Source: Segatella baroniae B14 (lineage in GTDB: Bacteria; Bacteroidota; Bacteroidia; Bacteroidales; Bacteroidaceae). Taken from it: a DNA stretch of 64,000 bases. The stretch is taken from positions 216,501 to 280,500 of the forward strand of contig NZ_CP091800.1 of the NCBI RefSeq assembly GCF_022024235.1, in the 5' to 3' direction. The notes under the pieces were generated by a model that was given only the letters and a program-made list of their open reading frames with translations, did not search any database and was not told where the DNA came from. Within the stretch, counting starts at the first letter, position 1. Every line of letters begins with the position of its first letter. Below, piece after piece: positions 8,000-16,029 of the stretch. A program made the position numbers and the translations under genes.

Positions 8000-9319
8000 T
8001 TACTCCATCTTAATAAAGCCCTTAAAGTCTTCGGCTGCAGCGATAGCTCTATCTTGAGCTTGCAGACCGAGATATTTCCTGAAATTCCTTTCGGAGCTAT
8101 GGCCCGTTACGGTCATAATCGAACTAATCGGAATACCTGCTGTGTAAGAATTTGTCGCAAAACTCCTTCGGGCGGTATGCGATGATAACATATCACAAAA
8201 TCGTATTGGTGTTTTTTTAGAAGTCTTCGTACAGGGCTGATGATCAAAATGCGGATACCAGGTCCAGCCCATTATTTCACCTAGTTTCCGCAGATTTTTA
8301 TTGAAAGTTATTTTACTTGTTTGAGGTAAACTACCACCATATTTATCCAATATCGCCTTCACTCGCACATCAAGAGGTATATAGACGATAGTTCCTGTTT
8401 TCACTTGTCTGAGCTTGATAAAATTATGCCCATTCAGATTAAATATCATATCACGGCTGATGCGCATAAAGTCGGATATACGTTGACCTGTCAAGCACCC
8501 TACAATGAAGACATCCCGAGTTTGCTCTAAACTTGTATGACTCCGTTCGCTCGAAGAGTCAATAGAATTTAAGTCTACCATTCGAAGACTTTCTATCTGT
8601 TCCGGAGTCAGAAAGATTTTATCCACCTCCTCTTGAGCCGGGATAAAATCAGGATGTTGCCAATCTATCTTTTTCGTTTTCTTATCGAAATAAGCTGATT
8701 TCATGATGACATGAAGTGAAGCCATTCTCGTGCTAATCGTGTTAGGCTTAAGACCTCTATCCTGGAGATATTTCACAAAGTTGCGTTGAAATGTCATATC
8801 TACCTGTTCTATCGTAACTTTATGATGAAAGAGGTGTTGATAATCGTACAGACACTTTAATGTGGCCTGCATATTATCGATATACCCCTGAGATACAGGT
8901 ACGGCCCGATGTCGCTTAAGTCGCTTACCCGATTTCAAATCAGCAATATACTCTTGCATATACTGCATGAGCAAGGTTTGCTTACGATAATGTATACCCA
9001 GGCTTTTCGCCTTCTCTTCACCAAGGATAGAAATCTTAATTTCTTGTATCTTGTTAGCAGCCGTATTTGCATCGAAATGCTGTTCTAATTCTATTTTTAT
9101 CAGAGAGAGAATCGTCGAGAACTGGCCATAAGTGATGCCGATACTAGACATAAAAGCCGAGGAAGAATAGTTGAGTTGTCGAATATTCTCCCATTCAGTA
9201 ACCTTAATCTTGAAACCTAAAGCATATTTCCGGTTAACTCCAGGCTCTCGTACATGTGCGTAAATGCTACCACAGTCTTCAAATCCACGCTTTTGCGATT
9301 TAACAAAGATATAGTCCAA
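8000..9319 (-). CDS. Tyrosine recombinase/integrase
   Basis: A 439-residue phage-type integrase of the Bacteroidota type, with an N-terminal SAM-like DNA-binding region (residues about 110-210) and a C-terminal catalytic domain. Catalytic residues are visible: Arg in TGQRISDF, a Lys in RQVKTGT, the HTARRSFAT box (HxxR), GHSSERNF, and the nucleophile Tyr in RKYLGL. Length and domain order are normal and the gene looks intact. It is the most likely enzyme that brought in at least part of the 5.3-20 kb island. I could not find an obvious direct-repeat att pair. A TATATTTG promoter box is about 65 bp upstream. Confidence 0.9.
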   Translation of the reverse strand: MDYIFVKSQKRGFEDCGSIYAHVREPGVNRKYALGFKIKVTEWENIRQLNYSSSAFMSSIGITYGQFSTILSLIKIELEQHFDANTAANKIQEIKISILGEEKAKSLGIHYRKQTLLMQYMQEYIADLKSGKRLKRHRAVPVSQGYIDNMQATLKCLYDYQHLFHHKVTIEQVDMTFQRNFVKYLQDRGLKPNTISTRMASLHVIMKSAYFDKKTKKIDWQHPDFIPAQEEVDKIFLTPEQIESLRMVDLNSIDSSSERSHTSLEQTRDVFIVGCLTGQRISDFMRISRDMIFNLNGHNFIKLRQVKTGTIVYIPLDVRVKAILDKYGGSLPQTSKITFNKNLRKLGEIMGWTWYPHFDHQPCTKTSKKTPIRFCDMLSSHTARRSFATNSYTAGIPISSIMTVTGHSSERNFRKYLGLQAQDRAIAAAEDFKGFIKME

Positions 9320-9384
9320 ATCCAGATTTTATTTAGAAATAGTTGAATGTGGTGAAAAGTTATGTTTTTCATCTACTATTAGTG

Positions 9385-9392
9385 CAAATATA
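9385..9392 (-). promoter_or_regulatory. -7 promoter box for the integrase
   Basis: Minus-strand TATATTTG, matching TAnnTTTG, about 65 bp ahead of the integrase ATG in an AT-rich gap. Confidence 0.5.
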
Positions 9393-9452
9393 ACAAAAAA
9401 ATCCGAATAGGAAGTATTCCTTGGGCTATCTAAAATAATTATTTAGCAGGCT

Positions 9453-9628
9453 TCATCTATTACTGGCTATATCTAAGCAGCTATGTTCTATGATAAATGT
9501 AGACAATTCTTTTCTAGGTGCAATATATTTATCAAATGCCTCTTGCGCATAAGGAGCTATCCAACTCTGACTGCCATCGGGCGGATTAATGCCGCAGTCT
9601 ATACTATCTTCTAAATCTCTAATCGTTA
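9453..9628 (-). pseudogene. Unrecognised C-terminal coding remnant
   Basis: The frame DLEDSIDCGINPPDGSQSW...IIEHSCLDIASNR looks protein-like, but toward its 5' side it runs into a strong terminator hairpin (9650-9683) that is unlikely to be coding. The start codon at 9725 would place this hairpin inside the gene. I read it as the tail of a lost gene rather than an intact 90-residue protein. Confidence 0.3.
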
Positions 9629-9649
9629 ATTGGGATTGACGATAACAGC

Positions 9650-9683
9650 AAATACGGGTCAGGCATATCCCTGACCCGTATTT
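9650..9683 (+). terminator. Strong hairpin followed by T-rich tract
   Basis: A perfect 14-bp stem (AAATACGGGTCAGG with CCTGACCCGTATTT) with loop catatc, followed on the plus strand by TATTTTA. This is a textbook intrinsic terminator for plus-strand transcription, yet no plus-strand gene ends just before it. It may insulate the island, or be left from a deleted gene. Confidence 0.65.
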
Positions 9684-9772
9684 TATTTTACCCATTATCG
9701 CAAAAAAGTATGAGATTTGTGTCAACGTAGCATTCTGGGATGATGTTAGTATAATTCCTAGCCATTATGTTA

Positions 9773-10987
9773 TTAGAATTTATTTAAGTTTTCAATATTA
9801 AAGAATGCATCAACACCATCATCGTATATGGCCTGTAAATCATCCTCTGTAGCAGTACAAACCTCTGCATATTTGCCTTTTTCCAATGTAAAGAAAAGGG
9901 CGAACTCATCGATGTTTCTTTCTAGAAAATGATTCAATACATATGGACTGTGTGTGGCAATCATCAAAGAATTACTACGGCCATTCAAAGTCTTTTCAAT
10001 CAACCAATCTGACACTTGTGCTTGAGTTGGTGGAAATAAATTATTTTCAGGTTCCTCTAAATATACAACATTATGGTCTGTAAGCAGGTAATGGCCATAA
10101 ATATCATCAAATTCATTTGCTGTCTTCTTGTCATCAAATTTTAATAAGTTACCAGCAACAATCTTGTTATATGGTAATCTGACTGTAATCTTAGACTTTT
10201 CACTCTCATCTGTAAATGAGGTTTCTCGTCCTATTGTACGTCCTTTCTCTTTAAATAATTTTTTATAAATGTTTTTAAGGAGATCAACATCTTCCCAATC
10301 GCCAGCTATACGTTTTGCTTTTTCAGATTCATATTGAGTAGTATATTCATAATTAAGCAAAACGAAAAGAGGAATAAGCGACTGAAGACCACTTGAAGTA
10401 TTAGTAAAATCCATAGGCAACCCTTCTTTACCAACTATTACCTCATCTTTCTTCTTATCAGGATTAAAACGATAAGAAACGCTTAAATTAAGAATTTGAA
10501 GATCTGCAATGGAACTTTTGCGTGCATTCTCCCAATCTGTCATAAAATTACGGATATTATTACGTTCCATACTTACTTCAAACCAATTAGGAATTGCACC
10601 TACAAGGTTGCGTTCGGAAGGAATGTAACTAATCTTTGGGCGACGATATTCCCATTGTTTTTTACCCCATGAAAAATCAAATTTATTAGAATTAAAATCA
10701 TATGAAAACTTCATAAACTCCGATTCATACGAAATGTAGGCATCCTTACGAAGATATCCTTGCATTTTATGAAAAACTATCAAGTCATTTACGAAATGAT
10801 CGTCAGAAGAGAAATAAGAAGAAGACTGGGTAAGTTCTATTCGCTTTTCAACCCATGAACAGTAACTCGCAATCTTCAGAAGAGTACTTTTTCCCTGAGA
10901 CTGTGGACCAATAATTACATTAATGCGCTTTAAATGTACATCTGCATTAGATAATGGACCTATATTTTTAATTAAAAGATGAATCAT
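9773..10987 (-). CDS. AAA family ATPase (AAA_21/OLD-like, no TOPRIM)
   Basis: A 404-residue ATPase. Walker A is GPQSQGKST at residues about 27-35, the signature-like NTSSGLQSLIP is at about 209-219, and Walker B YLEEPENNLFP at about 311-321 is followed by the switch His in IATHSPYV. This is the SMC/RecF-like ABC-ATPase core found in OLD nucleases, PARIS AriA and many Bacteroidota defence cassettes, but no nuclease domain is attached. Two small genes lie upstream on the same strand. A TATCTTTG promoter box is 23-30 bp before the start. It is probably a defence or toxin-type ATPase; the partner effector is not identified. Confidence 0.75.
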   Translation of the reverse strand: MIHLLIKNIGPLSNADVHLKRINVIIGPQSQGKSTLLKIASYCSWVEKRIELTQSSSYFSSDDHFVNDLIVFHKMQGYLRKDAYISYESEFMKFSYDFNSNKFDFSWGKKQWEYRRPKISYIPSERNLVGAIPNWFEVSMERNNIRNFMTDWENARKSSIADLQILNLSVSYRFNPDKKKDEVIVGKEGLPMDFTNTSSGLQSLIPLFVLLNYEYTTQYESEKAKRIAGDWEDVDLLKNIYKKLFKEKGRTIGRETSFTDESEKSKITVRLPYNKIVAGNLLKFDDKKTANEFDDIYGHYLLTDHNVVYLEEPENNLFPPTQAQVSDWLIEKTLNGRSNSLMIATHSPYVLNHFLERNIDEFALFFTLEKGKYAEVCTATEDDLQAIYDDGVDAFFNIENLNKF

Positions 10988-11009
10988 TGGGATAATTGTT
11001 TTGTTTATG

Positions 11010-11017
11010 CAAAGATA
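11010..11017 (-). promoter_or_regulatory. -7 promoter box for the AAA ATPase
   Basis: Minus-strand TATCTTTG, a perfect TAnnTTTG, 22 bp before the ATPase ATG at 10987. Confidence 0.55.
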
Positions 11018-11049
11018 GCAAAAAAAGTACTAAGTTAGTCGCTATTATA

Positions 11050-11316
11050 TTAAAAATGATACATAACTAGCTTAAGCATCCAAGAAACTTCATACAAACT
11101 ATAAAAGTATGGTGCAAAATTACTCCTTGTTGATTTATTAAATACCAGGTCAAAACCATAATGCTCCAGATAAAATCGGAAGATATTCCACGAATCTGTG
11201 GCATGGGCATCCGATTGAGCTGCATCATTCCAACCTAATTCGTCGAGATACAAATGAGTATCATCATCCCATTGGGTAGGATGCCAGAAATTGCTCTTCA
11301 GTTTTGTTCGTATCAT
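11050..11316 (-). CDS. Hypothetical protein, 88 aa
   Basis: Not recognised. A small acidic/aromatic protein (MIRTKLKSNFWHPTQWDDDT...) ending in a hydrophobic tail YEVSWMLKLVMYHF. It lies between the AAA ATPase and another small gene, all on the minus strand, so it may be part of that cassette. It may also be a truncated N-terminal fragment, since it ends abruptly with an unusual hydrophobic C-terminus. Confidence 0.4.
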   Translation of the reverse strand: MIRTKLKSNFWHPTQWDDDTHLYLDELGWNDAAQSDAHATDSWNIFRFYLEHYGFDLVFNKSTRSNFAPYFYSLYEVSWMLKLVMYHF

Positions 11317-11372
11317 TTTCCTCTTCCTTTCGAATATTCTTGTTTATCTGGCTTAGTCATATCTCCCGTTTT

Positions 11373-11753
11373 TTATATTGGCTCGCACTCATCCAACTTA
11401 TCAATCATCTTAATAAGCGGCTTACCATCAATCAAGAAATGTTCAAGCACGTCATTACCACTTTCGAATCGGGTAATCTTTGCAGTAAACGCATCGTCGG
11501 ATAACCACACACCATCATCATCTACCATAAAGTAATAAAACTTATCTTGATAACTAATCATGAGGTCATATCCTTGTACAGCAAAATCATAAAACAAGGT
11601 TTCCTCCTTGTCTGTCTTGTATCCATGATGAGCATCTCCATTATACTTATATTCAGGAGGATACACGCCATTGTAGCGATTTCCGTAAAGATCGGTCATA
11701 ATGTAATTTTTGTCCATAAACTTACTTTTATGATCAGCGGTATGAATTTTCAT
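11373..11753 (-). CDS. Hypothetical protein, 126 aa, probably near-leaderless mRNA
   Basis: Not recognised. I chose the ATG at 11753 because a TATCTTTG promoter box lies only 5 bp upstream, so a start further upstream (11825) would sit before the promoter. The protein is acidic, with a KFYYFMVDDDGVWLSDDAF segment suggesting a small beta-rich fold similar to immunity or SMI1-like proteins, but no firm match. It is the first gene of the minus-strand cassette that continues to the AAA ATPase. Confidence 0.5.
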   Translation of the reverse strand: MKIHTADHKSKFMDKNYIMTDLYGNRYNGVYPPEYKYNGDAHHGYKTDKEETLFYDFAVQGYDLMISYQDKFYYFMVDDDGVWLSDDAFTAKITRFESGNDVLEHFLIDGKPLIKMIDKLDECEPI

Positions 11754-11758
11754 TTGGA

Positions 11759-11766
11759 CAAAGATA
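11759..11766 (-). promoter_or_regulatory. -7 promoter box directly ahead of a start codon
   Basis: Minus-strand TATCTTTG ends 5 bp before the ATG at 11753, with TTTG about 20 bp further upstream. The transcript would begin at or within a few bases of the start codon. Confidence 0.6.
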
Positions 11767-11814
11767 GTAGAATAAATTGGGAAATACAAACGACAAATGC
11801 TGAAAAATGTAACA

Positions 11815-12116
11815 TTAACTTTCACAATTCACCTTGCGCGTGATCAAACCAATCTTATAAAAAGCAAAGGCCACCTGAAAAATCAGACGACCTCGTAACT
11901 CTTTCAACATCTTGGTTGATGAGCGAAACAAAGGAATATCTCCAAAATACCCACTTACCGCCAGGTAAAATCCAAAATTACTCGGCGGTAAGTGGGTATT
12001 TTTCGCAAGTTCACAATAGAAGTGCAATTTTCTAAGGTGTAGTGGTATGAAAACTTAATACCTGAAAACACCGAGGGGTTTGGGGGCGAGCAGCCCCCAT
12101 GATAGCATGAACTTGG
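11815..12116. other. Region without a clear gene, containing a long inverted repeat
   Basis: A minus-strand frame at 11815-11936 ends LKELRGRLIFQVAFAFYKIGLITRKVN and looks like the tail of an unidentified protein. At 11945-12001 lies an 18-bp perfect inverted repeat. The following 100 bp up to the IS30 element carry a G-rich run (ggggtttgggggcg) and no gene I can support. Confidence 0.4.
11945..12001. repeat. 18-bp perfect inverted repeat with 21-bp loop
   Basis: AAATACCCACTTACCGCC at 11945-11962 is the exact reverse complement of 11984-12001. On the plus strand it is followed by TTTCGC, so it could be a terminator, a recombinase site or the end of a small mobile element. Confidence 0.7.
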
Positions 12117-12118
12117 AA

Positions 12119-13120
12119 TTTCAACAAGCAATGCATAAAAAAGAAAAAAGGGAGACCGAAATCTCCCCAAGAATAACTAATTTTGCATTGCTATGTACAA
12201 ACAGTTAAACTCGAAGCAAAGATTCACAATTTTTATCTTACTACAAAACGGAATGAATAAAAAGCAGATTGCAACTGCAATAAAAGTTACTCAAGTTAGA
12301 TATAACTATGAAACAGCTCAAAAGAATGCAGAATACCACAAACGGCGTACCCCTGGCAATCGCGCAATCAAAGCCGAAATAAAGACTGAAGCCATCAGAC
12401 TCCTCAAAGAAGAGCTATGGTCTTCCGAGCAGATTTCAGGACATCTTGCTAAATATGAGATATTTATCTCTCATGAAAGCATTTACCGTATCATTCGGAA
12501 TGACAAACGGAATGGTGGAAGATTGTACAAGAATTGCCGTCATAGGCTGAAGCATCGAACTAGACCAGTTGGAGGTAAGAGACAAACTATTCCAAATAGA
12601 GTAAGCATTAGTGAAAGGCCTGTAGAAACTGACGGGAAATGCTTCGGAGACTTTGAAATGGATACTATTGTGGGAAAAGGTAATCATGGAGCGATTGTTA
12701 CTCTTACAGAACGCAGTACCAATCTGCTGCTTATGCGAAAATAGAAGCATGGCAAGAACGCTGATAAACTGGCTGAAGCTGTCATACATTTACTTTGGCC
12801 ATATAAGGATGTAATCAAAACTATCACTACCGACAATGGTTTGGAATTTGCTTCACATGAGAAGCTAACCAAGAGTATTGGAGCGCCTGTCTATTTTACT
12901 GATCCATACTCCTCATGGCAGAAGGGAGCTATTGAAAATATAAATGGATTAATCAGACAGTACATACCAAAATCAACAACGTTTGAACGCATAAGCCAAC
13001 AGCAAATTACAAAGATTATGGAAAAAATTAACAATAGACCAAGAGCAAAACTCAACTTTTCAACACCAAAAGAGTGCTTTATGAAGAATATAAACTAAAT
13101 TTGCACTTGCTTGTTGAATT
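12119..13120 (+). mobile_element. IS30-family insertion sequence, degenerate
   Basis: The transposase gene is bracketed by CAACAAGCAA at 12122-12131 and TTGCTTGTTG at 13107-13116, which form the core of imperfect terminal inverted repeats (TTCAACAAGCAATGCA versus TTCAACAAGCAAGTGCA). I see no certain target-site duplication. Total length about 1.0 kb is normal for IS30. It lies just downstream of the reverse transcriptase gene. Confidence 0.7.
12193..13098 (+). pseudogene. IS30-family transposase with internal amber stop
   Basis: The frame is continuous from 12193 to 13098 except for one TAG at 12742-12744. The DDE catalytic residues are all visible: Asp in GDFEMDTIVGKG before the stop, Asp in TTDNGLEF and Glu in KGAIENINGLIRQY after it. 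A short deletion in the N-terminal helix-turn-helix (KVTQVRYNYETAQ lacks the usual ten or so residues) also seems present. Reading through the stop would give a transposase of about 301 residues. Two lesions point to an inactive copy. Confidence 0.8.
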
Positions 13121-13148
13121 CGCGATATTACTTATTGAAACCGTCACT

Positions 13149-14873
13149 TTAAAAGTCTTTAAATAATTGCCCATAATAACTAAATGGCTTACCCATATAA
13201 AAAAGAGCTTTGTTACGAGAGTTAATATCATCGGATGTACTCTTCGTTTTTTGGGGTGTATTCATGTGGTCAAGAAAATGCGATGCTTTACGTAATTCTA
13301 ACATCTTGTGTCTATCCAGACCTTTAAGTTGCTTCTCTGACCATGGATTCTTATCTAATATTTTATACGCGGATGCCCAACTATGTATATTGGGACATGT
13401 CTTGTAATTCCATAAATTTACCCTACCGACACTCATTCCAATCAATCTATTCTCAATCGATGAGTAAATAGTGTTAGAAGAATAATTCGCATCATGTTTT
13501 TTGTAATAGTTAAGTAGTTCCCACACAATTTGATGTTGTTTGTCTAACTGCTTCTCGTATGACTTATGGCGAATTCGTAATTGTCCTTTCCAATTAATAT
13601 CAAAGCCAACAAAAGTTATCCATGGGTGAACTTCTTTTTCTGGAGCCCCCCATTTATAAGGACCACGTGATTTCCCATTCCAAAAGTCTTTGTAATCTTC
13701 ATACTTAATAACCTCGCTCTTATGAGGGTATAACTTCGCCATTCTAATAGCTTCGTTATAGCTATTTAATGTTTTGGCAACTTGAGATTCGGAAGTACCT
13801 ATTAAGACCATATCATCACAGAATCTCAGATATTGTACATTCGAATTTCCAATAGATCTTACGACATGTTGATCGACATAGTGCATAACTATATTTGCTA
13901 TGACACCTGATAATGCACCACCTTGAGGAACACCACACTTGGCATTTTTTCGTTTTTCCAATTCAGTAACCCACTTTATCACTACAGGATAGCCAGGATA
14001 TTTCTTTTTTATCTTATTCCATACATGTGAGTCTTGCTTTCTATTTAGCAGAAACACATCTTTACGAAAGTCAAAGCATCCAATATAAGAAAACATCCAT
14101 GCTTTAATGATTCTATATTCTGACATACTAATTTTCCCATCTTCCCTAACTTTTGTCATTAGCATCAGGAAACGATCCTTAATTACACTATGGTTAATGG
14201 TATCATAGAACTTTTGCATGTCACATTCAGCAACAAACAAGATTCTATCAATATGTTTTTTTCGGTAATCTACGATCTGACATATAGAATTCATATGTTG
14301 AAACATATACCTATCACCATTTTTGGGAGGTCTGAACGCATAGGAACATGGAAGAAAATATTCATCTAACAGACGTGTGATTATACCATTATAAAGGGAT
14401 AAACAAATCTTCCATTTTAATTTAAACTTGCAAATAGGTCTACATTCCACAATTCCTTTTGGATCTATTTTTTTGAATAATACAGAAACTATAGGCGATG
14501 GAATTTTTTGAATAGGATTAAGAGCTAATGACCGTATTTCCACGACATATTTCATTAATCTCTTGTACCAATCAGGATGGTTAAGTTTTCCTTTCTCTTT
14601 ATTATAAGTAGCTGTTAACTTAAATGTATTTCTATAAACGGAATCCTTATTAAGTCTATTCTTCTTGCCAATATGACACCACTCTTTTCTTGGAGGGAAA
14701 AGACTATAAATAAAAGCCTCGTCGACTGTAAACTCTGATTGCCTTCTTTCGAGTTTATCAAATGAGACGAAGTCTTCCTGTTGCATGATATCAGCTCTTT
14801 TGTCAGCTAATCTACATCTTAGTCTAATTAGTTTGCTTACGATAATATCGTTTTCAAAATATGAACTTAGCAT
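13149..14873 (-). CDS. Reverse transcriptase, non-intron, defence-associated (UG/DRT-like)
   Basis: A 574-residue RNA-directed DNA polymerase. Fingers/palm motifs in order: VECRPICKF and SYAFRPPKNG, motif A AECDMQKFYDTINH (catalytic Asp), motif B GVPQGGALSGVIANIVMHYVD, motif C LRFCDDMVLIG (catalytic Asp pair; FCDD replaces the common YADD), then ITFVGFDINWKGQLRIRHKS at the thumb border. There is no maturase X-domain or HNH endonuclease and no group II intron RNA is seen around it, so it is not an intron protein. Style of motifs B and C fits the 'unknown group' RTs that contain DRT defence systems; the subgroup is uncertain. A 128-bp structured gap precedes it, then a primase gene. Likely role: antiphage cDNA synthesis. 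Confidence 0.85.
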   Translation of the reverse strand: MLSSYFENDIIVSKLIRLRCRLADKRADIMQQEDFVSFDKLERRQSEFTVDEAFIYSLFPPRKEWCHIGKKNRLNKDSVYRNTFKLTATYNKEKGKLNHPDWYKRLMKYVVEIRSLALNPIQKIPSPIVSVLFKKIDPKGIVECRPICKFKLKWKICLSLYNGIITRLLDEYFLPCSYAFRPPKNGDRYMFQHMNSICQIVDYRKKHIDRILFVAECDMQKFYDTINHSVIKDRFLMLMTKVREDGKISMSEYRIIKAWMFSYIGCFDFRKDVFLLNRKQDSHVWNKIKKKYPGYPVVIKWVTELEKRKNAKCGVPQGGALSGVIANIVMHYVDQHVVRSIGNSNVQYLRFCDDMVLIGTSESQVAKTLNSYNEAIRMAKLYPHKSEVIKYEDYKDFWNGKSRGPYKWGAPEKEVHPWITFVGFDINWKGQLRIRHKSYEKQLDKQHQIVWELLNYYKKHDANYSSNTIYSSIENRLIGMSVGRVNLWNYKTCPNIHSWASAYKILDKNPWSEKQLKGLDRHKMLELRKASHFLDHMNTPQKTKSTSDDINSRNKALFYMGKPFSYYGQLFKDF

Positions 14874-15001
14874 AGGGATAGGAGAATATAAGATAGACGT
14901 AAAAAAATATTCAGAAGATTAGGGTTCTTCGGTACAACACGTCAGCGAAGTGCCTCTTTATTTCCCGTGTCAAAACTTACTGCCAGAAGAATCTGGTAGT
15001 C
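14874..15001 (-). ncRNA. Candidate structured RNA ahead of the reverse transcriptase
   Basis: Read on the minus strand, the gap between primase and RT has three possible stems: CCAGA-ttct-TCTGG (14983-14996), ACACG with CGTGT enclosing about 23 nt (14938-14972), and GAAGA-accctaa-TCTTC (14914-14930). Several DRT-type RTs use a non-coding RNA encoded immediately upstream as template, so this is the natural place for one. No RNA family is recognised; the call is inference from position and base pairing. Confidence 0.4.
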
Positions 15002-16021
15002 TTATCTATCCGACTTAACCCCTTTTTCCCTTGCTAAGTATATGATTGTTTGAAAACCAACTTTACCACTGTTTTTAAGGTAAGCATCAAAAATGAGACG
15101 CTCACTCTTTTGCTCGTCATGATATACTCCATCAAGCCTGCAGAACTTAAGAAACAGTTCTCGTCCTTTCACTGGATGAATACTAGAGGATATAGCAAAT
15201 GCAACTTTTACCCAATTTTCATAACTATCTGTTATTGAAATATTTTTCTTTAACAGTTTCTTGTATAATTCCATCAGCTTGTGACGGTAATAACTATTTT
15301 CTGGATATTTTCTATTTTCTCCAATTAGATTATTCCAGCCAAGTGGCTTGATTGGAACCTGTTTATGTTCGCTTACAGGCTTTGTATGTTTATCTTGACC
15401 ATCTACTATTATATCACCATCTGAAACAAAGAAAGCTTCAGCCACTTCTTTTATAATAAGATGAGGATCCCAACTCATAAAACATAACCTAGATATGTCT
15501 GAACCACTCTTGTCTAATTCAATACCATATTGCGCCAATAAATACATATATAGCTTTTTGAATGCAATTCTGTGCTTGTATTGTATATCAGCACTATCAA
15601 GAGAACCACCAAACTCCAATCTAACAAGCCCCTTGTACCCATCGCCAGAAGGTGATTTCCAAAAAGATGCTATGTAAGTATCAGACAATAAATTTGAATA
15701 TATCCTAGCTGTTTCCAAATTATCTATGTGATCAATATCTATAACAAGAAGTTCCGTGTAATTAGTACATCCCTCAATATTCCGCTTGTTTTGAAATGTT
15801 CCACAGAAAGTTACTGCAGGAAGTGAACTCTTCAGACTTTTTGCAGCTAAAGAATCTGTAGCTTTTAGCATTCTAATTCTTAAAATTTCCGATTTAAACG
15901 CATCAGATGATATACCATTTAACACCCTCTCTACATTTACTATGTGGGTGGGATTTCCTTTCATAGACTGAAAGTAAGATATATCTACTTGGGCAAAATA
16001 TTCTAAGGGAGAATATGTCAT
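15002..16021 (-). CDS. AEP-type primase-like protein (BT4734/BF3469, VirE-N family)
   Basis: A 339-residue protein. The N-terminal two thirds have the archaeo-eukaryotic primase pattern of the BT4734/VirE-N family: LLVIDIDHID (metal-binding acidic pair), FWKSPSGDGYKGLVRLE (the conserved SPSGxGxK box) and DKSGSDISRLCFMSWDP. The C-terminal part (residues about 260-335, YENWVKVAFAISSS...GFQTIIYLAREKGV) resembles a PriCT-2 domain. In mobile elements these are usually fused to a helicase; here the protein stands alone. It begins 8 bp after the HEPN gene and precedes the RT, so an operon is likely. It may prime or extend DNA together with the RT. Confidence 0.75.
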   Translation of the reverse strand: MTYSPLEYFAQVDISYFQSMKGNPTHIVNVERVLNGISSDAFKSEILRIRMLKATDSLAAKSLKSSLPAVTFCGTFQNKRNIEGCTNYTELLVIDIDHIDNLETARIYSNLLSDTYIASFWKSPSGDGYKGLVRLEFGGSLDSADIQYKHRIAFKKLYMYLLAQYGIELDKSGSDISRLCFMSWDPHLIIKEVAEAFFVSDGDIIVDGQDKHTKPVSEHKQVPIKPLGWNNLIGENRKYPENSYYRHKLMELYKKLLKKNISITDSYENWVKVAFAISSSIHPVKGRELFLKFCRLDGVYHDEQKSERLIFDAYLKNSGKVGFQTIIYLAREKGVKSDR

Positions 16022-16029
16022 ATTATAAA

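Noticed and set aside
9629..9725. N-terminal part of a 90-residue frame through the 9650-9683 hairpin
   Set aside because: The segment is a 14-bp perfect palindrome with T-tract; coding through it is unlikely. Only the rest is listed as a remnant.
13149..14873. Group II intron-encoded protein
   Set aside because: No maturase or HNH domain, no domain V-like RNA (AGC...GUU hairpin) in either flank, and the motif B/C wording is of non-intron type.
13149..16021. Diversity-generating retroelement
   Set aside because: No adenine-variable template/target repeat pair was seen near the RT, and no C-type lectin target gene.
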